This document shows, in pieces, positions 51,086 to 61,236 of a DNA stretch of 64,000 nucleotides (position 1 is its first letter; every line of letters starts with the position of its first letter). The notes under the pieces were generated by a model. It was not told the DNA's origin and made no database searches. It saw only the letters and a program-made list of their open reading frames with translations. The stretch spans positions 1 through 64,000 of the forward strand of contig JAKCDL010000002.1 in assembly GCA_021841935.1 (NCBI GenBank), written 5' to 3'. Source of the DNA: Actinomycetes bacterium. Lineage in GTDB: Bacteria; Actinomycetota; Acidimicrobiia; Acidimicrobiales; Acidimicrobiaceae. A program made the translations under genes and the position numbers.

Positions 51086-51544
51086 ATGGCGAAATTAGTA
51101 AGTCACGAACGTATGATTGTTCAAATCGACGATCTGAAGCGTGCACTTCAACGTCTGGAAATCATTTCTTCCTCTCTTTCGTTTGAGGAAGTTGACGATA
51201 ATGTCATCTATCTGCGGTTTCGAGGTCAAGCAAAGGATGTTATCGGCGTAAAAATTGAAGTGAAAGAGAGAACCACTCGCTTCGACAGTTACCTAATGCC
51301 CTTTCCCGAGTCGAATATAGCTCAGCTTTTCGAGTACATGCTTAGAGTTCAAAGCAGGATTGAGCCACTTCATTTTGAGCTTGGAGCAGAAGACGCGATC
51401 TACCTGGTTGGTTCCCTGGCGACAGTTGACTTAAATGATGAAGACCTTTCAGAGATGGTAGCCAGCATCTTGACCTACCTCGATGAGCTCTTTCCCAAAG
51501 TTATGTCGATCGGTTTTCAGGGAAGATTTCAAATCCACAAGTAA
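51086..51544 (+). CDS. YbjN-domain protein
   Basis: This 152-residue cytoplasmic protein has the YbjN/type III-chaperone-like fold pattern (FRGQAKDVIGVKIEVKERTTRFDSYLMPFPE split, then LFEYMLRVQSRIEPLHFELGAEDAIYLVG). Orthologues follow mshA in many actinobacteria; the function is unsettled. The start codon directly follows the mshA stop. Confidence 0.82.
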   Translation: MAKLVSHERMIVQIDDLKRALQRLEIISSSLSFEEVDDNVIYLRFRGQAKDVIGVKIEVKERTTRFDSYLMPFPESNIAQLFEYMLRVQSRIEPLHFELGAEDAIYLVGSLATVDLNDEDLSEMVASILTYLDELFPKVMSIGFQGRFQIHK

Positions 51545-51576
51545 TTGCAGCGTACTTCCGATGTAGGATCTAGCCC

Positions 51577-52368
51577 ATGTATGACTTAGCGATTGTCGGT
51601 GGGGGAAAGATGGGGAGTGCTATCGCCAACGGCTTAGTTCGTTCCAAATTTTCCGATGAGTTCTCTATTTTGATTGTGGAGCGCGACGCGTCTGCGCGTG
51701 AGGAGCTTTCATCGCGTCTTCCGGAGATATCGATATCCGATTCCATCGAAATCTCAAAGAGTTATATGGTTGCAACAAAGCCAGATGCTGCATTTAGCGT
51801 TATTGAGGCACTCTCCGAGAGCTCAAGTGACTTTCTTCTGCTTTCGATAGTTGCAGGGCTTTCGATCGCTTCGATGCGTGATGCTGCGGGTAATTCGAGT
51901 CGAATCATAAGAGCAATGCCAAATACGCCGGCGCAGATTGGTAAAGGGGTTACTGCGCTCGCCTCGTCGCCGGATGTGACTGTTGACGATATTGACTTTG
52001 CGAACAGAATCTTTCAATCGATTGGAACCAGCCTGTGGGTCCCCGAAGAGAAGTTCGATGCAGTTACTGCTGTTTCAGGAAGTGGCCCGGCATATTTTTT
52101 CCTAATCGCTGAGGCGATGGTAGATGCAGGAGTGGAGCTCGGACTTTCAGCTGAGGTTGCGATGTTGCTTGTTCGTGAGACGATGCTAGGCTCCGGTGCT
52201 CTTTTGAGCACAAATCCCGATACGAGAAGGCTGCGACTTGATGTTTCGTCGCCTGGTGGAACTACGATTGCGGCGACGCAGGCCATGCAGAGGGCTGGGA
52301 TTCGTAGCGCAATTAGCGAGGGAATACGAGCTGCTGCACAGAGGTCAAGAGATCTCTCTAAGCGGTAA
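51577..52368 (+). CDS. proC: Pyrroline-5-carboxylate reductase
   Basis: The enzyme makes the last step of proline synthesis with NAD(P)H. The N-terminal Rossmann motif is VGGGKMGSAIANGL, followed by RAMPNTPAQIGKG, the dimerisation/catalytic part VSGSGPAYFFLIAEAM, and the C-terminal SPGGTTIAATQAMQRAGIR. Length 263. The 3' end overlaps the convergent membrane gene by 11 bases. Confidence 0.95.
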   Translation: MYDLAIVGGGKMGSAIANGLVRSKFSDEFSILIVERDASAREELSSRLPEISISDSIEISKSYMVATKPDAAFSVIEALSESSSDFLLLSIVAGLSIASMRDAAGNSSRIIRAMPNTPAQIGKGVTALASSPDVTVDDIDFANRIFQSIGTSLWVPEEKFDAVTAVSGSGPAYFFLIAEAMVDAGVELGLSAEVAMLLVRETMLGSGALLSTNPDTRRLRLDVSSPGGTTIAATQAMQRAGIRSAISEGIRAAAQRSRDLSKR

Positions 52369-53011
52369 CGGCCGTTAGAAAGCCGAGGAATATCACAGAG
52401 ATTCCGACCGCAAGGGTTATCGAGAAGGCTACCATCGCATTGCCAATGGAGTTCAGCAGACCGCTAGCTCCAGTTATTGCGGTGCCGGCTGCTATCAGTA
52501 AGTTCGATATCCGAAATCTAGTTACTTTAGATTTGAAGAACGAGACCGCGGCTCCGACAAAGACCACCGTTGCGCCAACACCAGATCCAACACCCGCCAA
52601 TATCCTAGGTATCGGTCCAAAGACCTTTGAGCCTTGCGCTAGCTGATGTACCGGCAACGATGCTATGAACGGCTGCGAGATAATGAGTCCAATCGATAGA
52701 AATGAGAATGCAGCTACGACTGCTAGAGAGATGTCTCCCGTGCGCTTTCCAAAGAGCAGATATATTGTTCCAACGCCAAGAAACGGGACATTTAGAATCG
52801 CGCCAAAGAGGTAAAAGACCTTGAAGGTGAAGTGGTTCCAGCCCCCTTGGGCACCAATGGCGAGGGTGAATGCTGCCACAACGAAGAGTGCAAGTGATAT
52901 GGTCCAGGCGAGTTCGTGAGGTTTCCTTTTCGCAATCCACCGCTCAAATGTTGAAAGCGTGAAAATGGTCCCCATCAACGCCGCTATTGCTGCTGTGCTT
53001 ACTTCAATCAT
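52358..53011 (-). CDS. Multi-pass membrane protein of unknown function
   Basis: The 217-residue protein has six or seven predicted helices and short loops with few charged residues. No family is recognised with confidence. It is transcribed divergently from the haem operon; the 295-bp gap between holds both promoters but no further gene that I can support. Confidence 0.75.
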   Translation of the reverse strand: MIEVSTAAIAALMGTIFTLSTFERWIAKRKPHELAWTISLALFVVAAFTLAIGAQGGWNHFTFKVFYLFGAILNVPFLGVGTIYLLFGKRTGDISLAVVAAFSFLSIGLIISQPFIASLPVHQLAQGSKVFGPIPRILAGVGSGVGATVVFVGAAVSFFKSKVTRFRISNLLIAAGTAITGASGLLNSIGNAMVAFSITLAVGISVIFLGFLTAVTA

Positions 53012-53306
53012 TGTGACTTTAACGATAGGTGATCTTTATCTGTTTTGTTGCCAAAGGTGTCAAAGGCAAGTGCCGATAGGGACTTTTGACGCCTAGTTGT
53101 TGTTCTTCTCTTTCGCTACGATTAGTAGTAGCTGAGAGTAAAGATACTTCGAAAAAGTAATGGTATGGTAAATTCTTTTCGGGGCAATCGTGTGAATCGA
53201 TCATAAAGTGGATCATTCAAGCTCGGTTCAGTTGCTTGGGGCGATTTGACAAAGGTGGTGCTCTAGAGGTTGTGGGCACCAGAAAGATTATAAGTAGGTT
53301 CGCGTA

Positions 53307-54557
53307 ATGCCTTTTGTAGCGGTAGGTATAGCTCAGGACGAGATTGGCTCTGATGCCTTTGACGAATTTGCTCTTGATGACGAAAGAGCAGCTGAGTTAG
53401 GTCGTAAGATTTCAGAACTTGACTCCGTGGATGAGGTCGTTATCGTCAATACTTGTGCTCGAAGTGAAGTCTTTGCCGTGGTAGAGCAGTTTCACAGTGG
53501 GGTGGAACAGATCATCGAAGCTATTTCGGCGGTTCTCGGGAAGTCCAAGCAGATCGTCACTGATTCAAGTCGTGTCTACTACGATCAAGGATCAATCCGC
53601 CATCTCTTCTCCTTGACCTCAGGTATCGAATCTAAGATTGTGGGCGAAAGTGAGATTATTGGCCAAGTGCGGCGCGGTTTTTTCAGGGCCAAGGAACAGC
53701 ATCTATCTAAGAGTCGTCTCGAACGTGTCTTTCAAAAGAGTTTCGAAGTTGGAAAGCGCGTTCGGAGTGAGACATCAATTTCCCACGGCACAACTTCTTC
53801 TGCCTACGCAGCTATCGACCTGGCATTATCCCGCGTTGGATCAGTTGAATCAGCGCTCGTTATTGGGTTGGGTGAACTCGGCTCTAAGGTCGCCTGTGGT
53901 CTGATTGATAAGGGTATTACAACATACGTTTCAAATCGTGACGACTCCAAAGCGCAACAATTCGTAGCGAAGGAAGATGGACTAGCAATTGCTTTCGACG
54001 ATTGGCAGTCAACGTTTGCAAAAGTGGACTGTGCATTCTTTGTCACCTCTTCACAGTCTCCGATTATGAATGGCAGCATCGCAAGCAGTATTGCATTTGG
54101 AAGTCGAACCTCTCCCCTTATCGTAGATTTGGGAGTTCCAAAGAACGTAGGTCTCGAGGTGAAAGAGATCGATGGGCTATCAGTCATCGACATGGAAGAT
54201 GTCTATTCTTACCTCGACGAAGAGATGGAAAAGCGTAAGGGACAGATCTACTTTGCTCGAGTAATCATCGACGAAGAGGTCTCAAAGTTTTACAACAATG
54301 ACGCAGTAAACGAGTTGGTGAAGCCAACGGTAAGCGCGCTTTACAAGGTCGCTGAGGACATTAAAGCCTCAGAGCTTGAACGTTTTAAAGGAAGGCTCTC
54401 TGGTTTTGATGAAGAAGAGACCAAATTAGTAGAGCAAGTTCTTTCTGGGGCGGTCGCTAAGTTGCTCCATCTTCCTGTAACAAAGTTGAAGTCTGCGAGC
54501 AAGGATAGGTCCGAGAGGCTTATTGACGCCCTTACTTATCTCTTTGATATCGATTGA
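53307..54557 (+). CDS. hemA: Glutamyl-tRNA reductase
   Basis: It reduces glutamyl-tRNA to glutamate-1-semialdehyde, the first committed step of the C5 haem pathway. The active-site Cys is kept, in NTCARSE; the usual family motif is STCNRxE, so three neighbours differ. SLTSGIESKIVGESEIIGQVR and the NADP domain with VIGLGELGSKV follow. Length 416. It opens the haem operon. Confidence 0.95.
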   Translation: MPFVAVGIAQDEIGSDAFDEFALDDERAAELGRKISELDSVDEVVIVNTCARSEVFAVVEQFHSGVEQIIEAISAVLGKSKQIVTDSSRVYYDQGSIRHLFSLTSGIESKIVGESEIIGQVRRGFFRAKEQHLSKSRLERVFQKSFEVGKRVRSETSISHGTTSSAYAAIDLALSRVGSVESALVIGLGELGSKVACGLIDKGITTYVSNRDDSKAQQFVAKEDGLAIAFDDWQSTFAKVDCAFFVTSSQSPIMNGSIASSIAFGSRTSPLIVDLGVPKNVGLEVKEIDGLSVIDMEDVYSYLDEEMEKRKGQIYFARVIIDEEVSKFYNNDAVNELVKPTVSALYKVAEDIKASELERFKGRLSGFDEEETKLVEQVLSGAVAKLLHLPVTKLKSASKDRSERLIDALTYLFDID

Positions 54558-55465
54558 TCGCTGTGGGAAATCATTTGATCAGAATAGCCACAAGGTCCTC
54601 GACGCTCGCACTCTACCAAGCGAACTTAGTCGGCAAAGGTCTCGGGGTGCCATACGAGTTAGTTCAAGTGCACTCGGGAGGCGATATAGACCTTACTTCG
54701 CCGCTGAGTGCGATCGGTGGGTCGGGCATATTCGTAAAGGAAGTTCAGGCAGCTGTGATTAGGGGCGAAGCTGATATCGCCGTTCATAGCGCTAAAGACA
54801 TCCCTGCGCAGTTGCCCGAAGAGACGATCGTTGACACCTTTATCGAACGTGGCGATCCTAGAGACGCCCTCCTGGGAACTGATCTTGCAGGACTCAAAGA
54901 GGGAGCAGTGGTTGCAACTGGCTCAACGCGCAGAAAGGCGTTGATTAGATTGCTGAGACCGGACCTCAAAGTAGTTGAGTTACGGGGAAACATAGCTACT
55001 CGTCTCGAAAGGCTCAAAGAGGTCGATGCGATATTGATGGCCAATGCGGCATTGGAGAGACTCGGACTAAATGATGTAAGGCGTCAAGTTTTCGAAGTTG
55101 AAGAGTTTATGCCCCAAGTTGGACAGGGAGCTATTGCAGTTGAACGACGCTTGAATGATGAGCGAGTCGCTTCAATTGTCTCCAACATAAACCATCGAGA
55201 GACTCAATTGGCAGTAGAAGCTGAACGTGGATTTTTAGAGACGATGGGAAGTGGCTGTACCCTCCCCGTAGGCGCTATTGGGAATGTAACCTCGGACGGC
55301 CAGATCTTCCTATCCGCACTAATTGCTGCCCTAGATGGTAGCAAGGTTATCAAGCGCGAAATCTCAGGTAATGATCCTCGACGCCTCGGTAGCCACCTTG
55401 GCGAGTTGATTCTCATCGAAGGCGGCGATCAATTGCTACGTGAGGCAAATGTCGTCTCAAAGTGA
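54554..55465 (+). CDS. hemC: Porphobilinogen deaminase
   Basis: It polymerises four porphobilinogens into hydroxymethylbilane. IATRSSTLALYQA, GSGIFVKEVQAAV, AVHSAKDIP, GSTRRKAL and the Cys of GSGCTLPVGA, which carries the dipyrromethane cofactor, are all present. Length 303. TTG 54554 overlaps the hemA stop (TTGA); GTG 54563 is a possible later start. Confidence 0.94.
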   Translation: MIAVGNHLIRIATRSSTLALYQANLVGKGLGVPYELVQVHSGGDIDLTSPLSAIGGSGIFVKEVQAAVIRGEADIAVHSAKDIPAQLPEETIVDTFIERGDPRDALLGTDLAGLKEGAVVATGSTRRKALIRLLRPDLKVVELRGNIATRLERLKEVDAILMANAALERLGLNDVRRQVFEVEEFMPQVGQGAIAVERRLNDERVASIVSNINHRETQLAVEAERGFLETMGSGCTLPVGAIGNVTSDGQIFLSALIAALDGSKVIKREISGNDPRRLGSHLGELILIEGGDQLLREANVVSK

Positions 55466-55504
55466 GCCAAATTAAACAAATAACGTCTTGAGAGGTGGCG
55501 ATCT

Positions 55505-56974
55505 TTGTCTATGGGTCGAAACTTGGTTGTGCTTGTAGGTGCTGGCCCTGGAGATCCCGGATTGCTCACTCTAAGGGGTTACGAGCTTCTGAAAGAGGCC
55601 GATTGCGTCGTTTACGACTACTTGGCTGATGAATCTATCCTTCGATTTTGTAGGCGCGACGCCGAATTGATCGACGTGGGCAAAAGGCCAGACAGGCCCC
55701 TCCTTCAGGATGAGATAAATGAGGTTCTTGTTGGCTGCGCATCGCGACATGGCCTAACGGTTCGGTTGAAGGGTGGAGACCCCTTTCTCTTTGGAAGGGG
55801 TGGTGAGGAGGCTGACCTTCTACGTTCGTCTGGAATCTCCTTCGATGTGGTGCCGGGAGTTTCATCTGCGTTGGCTGTCCCGGCATATGCAGGGGTTCCA
55901 GTGACCTACAGGGGATTGTCAAATAAAGTCGTAGTTCTAACGGGACATAAGATCGGCGGGGTACACGCAGATATAAATTTTGAAGCACTGGTTTCAATCG
56001 AAGCTACCATCGTTATCTTGATGGGGGTGGCGAATCGGGGATATATCTCCGATAAATTGATCGATGCGGGAATGAGTCCCGAGACTCCCGTAGCAGCTAT
56101 TCGCTGGGGGACTCGACCCGAGCAAGAGACTCTTCGTACGAAGTTGGGTCAACTAGGTCGATCTGAACTTTCGTCGCCAGCAACGATTGTAATTGGCGAT
56201 GTAGCAGCATTGAACGTTGACTTTTTTGAGAGTAAAGCACTCTATGGCCGTAGGGTGGGGATTCTTCGTGAGGCTTCGGATGCGGCCAAGTTAGCCAATT
56301 CCATAAGTTCTCTGGGGGCGCGACCGATCTGTTTTGAGGCTATTTCGAGCGATGTTGATCCGAACTCTCAAGTTGCTCTAAGTGAGCTCGTCAAAGCAAG
56401 CGGTGACTATGGTTCCATCCTCTTCACCTCAAGGCGAAGTGTAGATGCGTTGATGAGGTGTGTCAAAGATATACGCTCGCTATCGGGAGTTAAGATTTTT
56501 GCCGTCGGACGTGAGACAGAGCGCGAACTTGCAAAATACAAGATCGTCGCTGATCTTGTCGGATCGACTGGCGCGGTAAATCTCATGCACGATGCTTCGA
56601 AGCGATATGGGGATCTTTTGGGAGTCGTGCTCTATCCGTGTAGCTCAAAGGTAAGCAGCGAGCGGATCGAAGAACTCAACGCTATTGCCAAGGGGAAACT
56701 TAGGGCAGTGGTTAGTTATCAAGTTATACAAAATTCGCCTAGCAAGGAATGGGAAGACCTGCTAGCTAGTACCGATGCCCTTCTTGCCTTTTCTCCAAGC
56801 CAGGTAGATGCCCTTGGCGCAAAATTTTTCGATGGTTATGATGGCGTAGCTATTGCAGTTGGGGCAACTACCAAGAGTGCGCTCGTTCAACTAGGAGCTC
56901 GCAAAGTAGCGGTCGCAGAAAGTCCTACTGACGAAGCACTTCTAGACGCCTTGATCGAGGAATTTACCCAATGA
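55505..56974 (+). CDS. cobA-hemD: Uroporphyrinogen-III methyltransferase/synthase fusion
   Basis: Residues 5-240 are the SAM-dependent methylase (VGAGPGDPGLLTLRG, LKGGDPFLFGRGGEE, PGVSSALAVPAYAGVPVT) that makes precorrin-2/sirohydrochlorin precursors. Residues about 245-489 are uroporphyrinogen-III synthase. Both steps share the branch point to haem and sirohaem/cobalamin, and this fusion is common in Gram-positive bacteria. TTG 55505 follows GAGAGG; ATG 55511 is an alternative. Confidence 0.94.
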   Translation: MSMGRNLVVLVGAGPGDPGLLTLRGYELLKEADCVVYDYLADESILRFCRRDAELIDVGKRPDRPLLQDEINEVLVGCASRHGLTVRLKGGDPFLFGRGGEEADLLRSSGISFDVVPGVSSALAVPAYAGVPVTYRGLSNKVVVLTGHKIGGVHADINFEALVSIEATIVILMGVANRGYISDKLIDAGMSPETPVAAIRWGTRPEQETLRTKLGQLGRSELSSPATIVIGDVAALNVDFFESKALYGRRVGILREASDAAKLANSISSLGARPICFEAISSDVDPNSQVALSELVKASGDYGSILFTSRRSVDALMRCVKDIRSLSGVKIFAVGRETERELAKYKIVADLVGSTGAVNLMHDASKRYGDLLGVVLYPCSSKVSSERIEELNAIAKGKLRAVVSYQVIQNSPSKEWEDLLASTDALLAFSPSQVDALGAKFFDGYDGVAIAVGATTKSALVQLGARKVAVAESPTDEALLDALIEEFTQ

Positions 56975-57026
56975 TGGCCGACCAATAGCATTGACCATAG
57001 CGCGCTGAGGGAATTAAAATGGTTGC

Positions 57027-58010
57027 ATGAATCAAATAGTTCGTAGACCCCGCAGGCTAAGATCCTCGTCCGTCATAAGAGATCTAGTTGCTGAAGTGTC
57101 AGTAAGCCCATCGGAATTGATACTGCCGATCTTCATTCGCGAAGGGCTGGAAAGTGCGGTCCCACTCTCCACTCTCCCTGGTATCTTTCAATACGACCTT
57201 GAGTCAGCGGTGAAGGAGGCGCGACGCGTCTACGACAACGGGGTTAAGTCCTTTATGATCTTCGGGGTTCCGAGCGAAAAAGATTCGCTGGGAAGCCAAG
57301 GCTATGCCGATGACAATATTACATCTCGGTCTATCGCAGCCTTTAAGGATGAATTCGGAGACGATGCGCTGGTAATGGCGGATCTGTGCCTCGATGAATT
57401 TACAGATCACGGCCATTGTGGTGTTTTGGATGAGCGAGGCTGTGTCGCAAACGATTCAACCCTAGAGCTCTATGGTGAGATGGCCTTATCTCAAGCTAAG
57501 GCCGGCGTTGACTTCGTTGGACCATCGGGGATGATGGACGGTCAAGTTGGCCATATTCGAAGTGTTCTCGATATGAACGGCTTTAGTGAAGTTGGAATCC
57601 TTGCGTACTCCATCAAGTACGCTTCAGGATTGTACGGCCCCTTCCGTGAGGCGGTGAATGTCTCGATTGCAAATGGCGGCGATCGCAAGGGTTATCAGCA
57701 GGACTTTAGGAACGTCTCAGAAGCCATGACGGAGGTATCCCTTGATATAGCTGAAGGTGCGGATATCGTTATGGTGAAGCCGGCGGGAATGTATCTCGAC
57801 ATCATTCGCTCTGTCAGAGATAGCGTCAATCTTCCCGTAGCCGCCTATCAAGTTTCTGGTGAATATTCAATGATAAAAGCTGCTGGTCAAGCGGGGTACG
57901 TTGACGAGATGGCGATCGCCTATGAAAGCTTGATTGCGATAAAGAGAGCTGGTGCTAGCTCAATTCTCACCTACTTTGCTCATACAATCGATGAGATTTT
58001 ATCTCGATAA
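57027..58010 (+). CDS. hemB: Porphobilinogen synthase (ALA dehydratase)
   Basis: It condenses two aminolevulinates to porphobilinogen. The Schiff-base lysines lie in YSIKYASGLYGPFR and MVKPAGMYLD. The metal site reads DLCLDEFTDHGHCG: two of the three zinc cysteines are kept and the middle one is Asp, as in the magnesium-type pattern. Length 327. It follows cobA-hemD by 52 bp. Confidence 0.96.
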   Translation: MNQIVRRPRRLRSSSVIRDLVAEVSVSPSELILPIFIREGLESAVPLSTLPGIFQYDLESAVKEARRVYDNGVKSFMIFGVPSEKDSLGSQGYADDNITSRSIAAFKDEFGDDALVMADLCLDEFTDHGHCGVLDERGCVANDSTLELYGEMALSQAKAGVDFVGPSGMMDGQVGHIRSVLDMNGFSEVGILAYSIKYASGLYGPFREAVNVSIANGGDRKGYQQDFRNVSEAMTEVSLDIAEGADIVMVKPAGMYLDIIRSVRDSVNLPVAAYQVSGEYSMIKAAGQAGYVDEMAIAYESLIAIKRAGASSILTYFAHTIDEILSR

Positions 58011-58117
58011 AGGGCTGTTTTGGTGCAGCTACCTTAAACGCGAATTTGTCGAGCTTTGAATTGCATTCGGGGTTTGCTGCACTCGATCACCTGGTAGTGA
58101 CTGTCGTCTCAATTCAA

Positions 58118-58145
58118 TAAAGGTTTGACCGGTAACATCCGATTA
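58118..58145 (+). promoter_or_regulatory. Sigma-28-type promoter candidate for the chemoreceptor
   Basis: TAAAGGTT at 58118-58125, 12 bases, then TCCGATTA at 58138-58145. Both boxes match the sigma-28 consensus well, with spacing one base longer than at flagellin. It lies 65 bp upstream of the chemoreceptor ATG. This would place the receptor in the motility regulon despite its location in the haem operon. Confidence 0.6.
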
Positions 58146-58210
58146 CTTCCTCAGGAGTATACATTCGAAACAATGCGCCCGAATTTGCTCTAAGAGAGGA
58201 AACTTCATCA

Positions 58211-59872
58211 ATGACTACTACTGAAGCGTCACCTTTGATTGAGGGAGGCGACGGGGCAAGCGGTAAGAGCGAGAGCTCTGTCGCAGCCCGAACGAGACGA
58301 GCACGAAGTGACAAGATCGTTCCTTCGAATTCGCCAGTGATAGAAAGGCCTGATCCAGATACTTTTGCTCAGGTAAAAGGGAGCAATTTGATATCGCCTA
58401 TCATCGATGAAGCAGAGGCGACGGAAGAAATAGGCATTGGCGTACCGATTGAATTAGATGAACCGCCCCAAGTCACGGTGACTGAAAAGAGTGAGTTGCA
58501 AGATCAAGTTGTCTTGAACAAGATCGCAGTAGCAGCATCCAATTTGGGAACAAGGATCGCTGAGATGGCTGGGGTCGTCGATGAAGTATCGGCGTCGCTT
58601 TTAGGGCAGATCGATCAAGTTGGAACCCTAAGCGGAATCGTTCATGGTCTTTCGCAACGAAATAGTGACGTTGCGACGGGTGCTGAAGATGCAAAGACTG
58701 TAACTAAGTTACTCTCCGAGCGAGTTACGAATACTCGGGCCGAGGTAAACGAGGCAATCTCTGAGATAAAGAATCTAATTGAATGGGTAGGCACGACCGC
58801 TCAAGAATTGCAGGAGCTTGGCGTCGTAGCGGGTGGCATCGGAGAGGTTACCAACGTCATCTCCAGGATCGCTCAACAGACTCACATTTTGGCTTTGAAC
58901 GCTCGTATTGAGGCAATGAGATCCGGTGAGGCCGGAACTTCCTTTGCTGTAATTGCAAATTCAATTCGTCAGCTCGCGGATCAGACCATTCGCGCGGCAG
59001 GTGAATCTGCCTTGACGGCGAAGGAGCTAAAGAATCGCATAGGAACTCTTTGTGATGACGCTTTGACGGCAAAGTCAATGGCAGAGCGAGCGGAAGTCGC
59101 GACTTCGGCGATGGGTGAGGCGATCTCAGACGTCGAGATCTCGCTCTCTGGAGCTGACGAGAGTGTGAGCCGTATCGCCCATAATGCGATTGAATCGGCG
59201 GCGGAGGTTAGGCAATTTGCAGACGCACTAGCAGGTTTGTCGGATGAAGTTTCAGCGTCGGGTCGTCGCTTGGCCGATACTAAAGACTTGACCCAGCAGG
59301 TCTCAGAATTGGCAAAGACTTTGGTCAACCAAACTGTGCGCTCTGGCATAAAAACTGTGGACTACATATTTACCAGCGTGGTAGTCAATGCGGCGCGTGA
59401 GATCGGTGAACTATTCTCGGGTGCTGTTAGGGATGGTATTATTTCACAGCGCAATCTATTCGACCAGGAGCATCAATTGGTAGAAGATACCGATCCTCCG
59501 AAGTACAACACCAAGTTCGTTGACTTTACGGACTCTGTACTTCCGGAGATACAAGAGCGCATCCTTGCGTCGGATCGTCGAATAGTGTTCTGTGCCGCAA
59601 CTGACGTATCGGGTTATATTGGTACCCACAACAAGGTATTCTCAGAGCCACCGACTGGTGATCCAATCTGGGACAATATGCACTCCAGAAATCGTAGGAT
59701 TTTCACCGATGCAGTTGCACAAAATGGTGCGAAGTCCGTTGAAAACTTCTTAGTCCAGGTATATCGACGAGATCTAGGCGGCGGTAGATACGTTGTAATG
59801 AAGGATGTCTCTGCTCCAATTTTCGTCAATGGCAAGCACTGGGGTGCACTGCGCCTTGGCTACCGTAGCTAA
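58211..59872 (+). CDS. Soluble chemoreceptor with C-terminal sensor domain
   Basis: This cytoplasmic methyl-accepting-type protein has no membrane segment. Residues 1-95 are a variable charged leader. About 100-390 form the long signalling coiled coil, with the hairpin tip at about 211-260 ([20 protein letters not shown], then [11 protein letters not shown]). Residues about 400-553 form a C-terminal domain known from other soluble receptors ([60 protein letters not shown]). The ligand is unknown; haem, redox or a haem intermediate are possible given its neighbours hemB and hemL. The hairpin tip should bind CheW/CheA, which are not encoded here. Confidence 0.88.
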   Translation: MTTTEASPLIEGGDGASGKSESSVAARTRRARSDKIVPSNSPVIERPDPDTFAQVKGSNLISPIIDEAEATEEIGIGVPIELDEPPQVTVTEKSELQDQVVLNKIAVAASNLGTRIAEMAGVVDEVSASLLGQIDQVGTLSGIVHGLSQRNSDVATGAEDAKTVTKLLSERVTNTRAEVNEAISEIKNLIEWVGTTAQELQELGVVAGGIGEVTNVISRIAQQTHILALNARIEAMRSGEAGTSFAVIANSIRQLADQTIRAAGESALTAKELKNRIGTLCDDALTAKSMAERAEVATSAMGEAISDVEISLSGADESVSRIAHNAIESAAEVRQFADALAGLSDEVSASGRRLADTKDLTQQVSELAKTLVNQTVRSGIKTVDYIFTSVVVNAAREIGELFSGAVRDGIISQRNLFDQEHQLVEDTDPPKYNTKFVDFTDSVLPEIQERILASDRRIVFCAATDVSGYIGTHNKVFSEPPTGDPIWDNMHSRNRRIFTDAVAQNGAKSVENFLVQVYRRDLGGGRYVVMKDVSAPIFVNGKHWGALRLGYRS

Positions 59873-59949
59873 TCCCATCTACTATTAGGAACTTTTCGAT
59901 AGTAAGCTCATTCTTCGAGGATTTAAGTGATCTCTGAGAGGTATCGAAT

Positions 59950-61236
59950 TTGGCGACTAATAAGGAACTATTTGAAGAGGCTCAACGGCTGATACCCGGA
60001 GGAGTAAACTCGCCGGTTCGTGCCTTTCGATCTGTCGGAGGTGGGACTCCATACTTTGTTGAGCGTGGCAAGGGAGCATACGTATTCGACGTTGAGGGTC
60101 GTCGCTACCTAGACTATGTTCAATCTTACGGAGCATCTATCCTGGGTCATGCTGACGATGAAGTAGTAAAAGCAATCTCGTCGGCTGCAGCCAAGGGATC
60201 GACCTTTGGCGCACCTACTCCTGATGAGGTTGCCATTGCGAAGCTCATAACCGATCGGGTCGATGGGCTAGAGATGATCCGCCTGTGCTCTAGTGGCACC
60301 GAGGCGACTATGTCGGCGTTGAGGGTCGCAAGGGGATTTACGGGTCGTGATAAAATTGTGAAGTTCGATGGGTGCTATCACGGGCACTCAGATGCGCTCT
60401 TGGCTGGTGCGGGTAGTGGCGTTGCGACTCTATCGTTACCAGATTCTGCGGGAATCCCGCTCGATGCTGTCGCTTCGACAGTTGTGCTTCCTTACAACGA
60501 AGTCCCAGTTCTAGATGATTCTGTCGCAGCAGTCATAGTTGAGCCAGTCGCGGCAAACATGAATTTGGTTCAGCCACTAGAGGGTTTCTTGCAAGGGTTG
60601 CGCACCGAGTGCGACAGAGTGGGTGCCGTCTTGATCTTTGACGAAGTGATTACAGGTTTCCGTATATCGTTGGGTGGTGCATCGAACTACTACGGCGTCA
60701 CGCCCGATCTATGGACATTTGGCAAGGTGATTGGCGGTGGGCTGCCAATTGGTGCTTTTGGCGGTAGGGCCGACATCATGGAAAAGGTAGCGCCGGTTGG
60801 TCCGGTTTACCAAGCCGGAACTCTTTCTGGAAATCCAGTTGCTACAGCCGCTGGCATAGCCGCTCTATCGCAGCTTGATGAGTCGAAGTATATGATGCTG
60901 GCTGGACGAGCCAAGGCCCTTGCTGAAGGTTTGATTAAGGTCTTCTCTGACGTAGGGGTCACAGTTGTAGTCCCGTATGTGGAGTCGCTTCTCGGGATTT
61001 TTTTCCTTGACTTTGTTCCGACTAATTACGAACAGTCGAAGTTATCTGGCAATAGCGGACTTTACAGCGTCTTCTTTAATTCGATGTTGAGACGAGGGGT
61101 CGCGCTAGCTCCGGGAAGCTACGAAGTAATTTTCCCGTCGCTAGCACATACATGGGATGATATTGAATGGACTATAGACATCGCAAGTGCTGCCGCGGGT
61201 GATGTCGCGGACTTTATCGAGAAAAACCACCGGTAA
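59950..61236 (+). CDS. hemL: Glutamate-1-semialdehyde 2,1-aminomutase
   Basis: This PLP enzyme makes 5-aminolevulinate. PGGVNSPVRAFRSVGG, SSGTEATMSALRVARG, DEVITGFR and the PLP-binding Lys in TFGKVIGGGLPIGA are intact. Length 428. The start is TTG at 59950. It ends the haem operon and overlaps the convergent reductase gene by 23 bases. Confidence 0.96.
   Translation: MATNKELFEEAQRLIPGGVNSPVRAFRSVGGGTPYFVERGKGAYVFDVEGRRYLDYVQSYGASILGHADDEVVKAISSAAAKGSTFGAPTPDEVAIAKLITDRVDGLEMIRLCSSGTEATMSALRVARGFTGRDKIVKFDGCYHGHSDALLAGAGSGVATLSLPDSAGIPLDAVASTVVLPYNEVPVLDDSVAAVIVEPVAANMNLVQPLEGFLQGLRTECDRVGAVLIFDEVITGFRISLGGASNYYGVTPDLWTFGKVIGGGLPIGAFGGRADIMEKVAPVGPVYQAGTLSGNPVATAAGIAALSQLDESKYMMLAGRAKALAEGLIKVFSDVGVTVVVPYVESLLGIFFLDFVPTNYEQSKLSGNSGLYSVFFNSMLRRGVALAPGSYEVIFPSLAHTWDDIEWTIDIASAAAGDVADFIEKNHR

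Noticed and set aside
53246-53251. TTGACA as -35 box of the hemA promoter
   Set aside because: No acceptable -10 hexamer 16-18 bases downstream.
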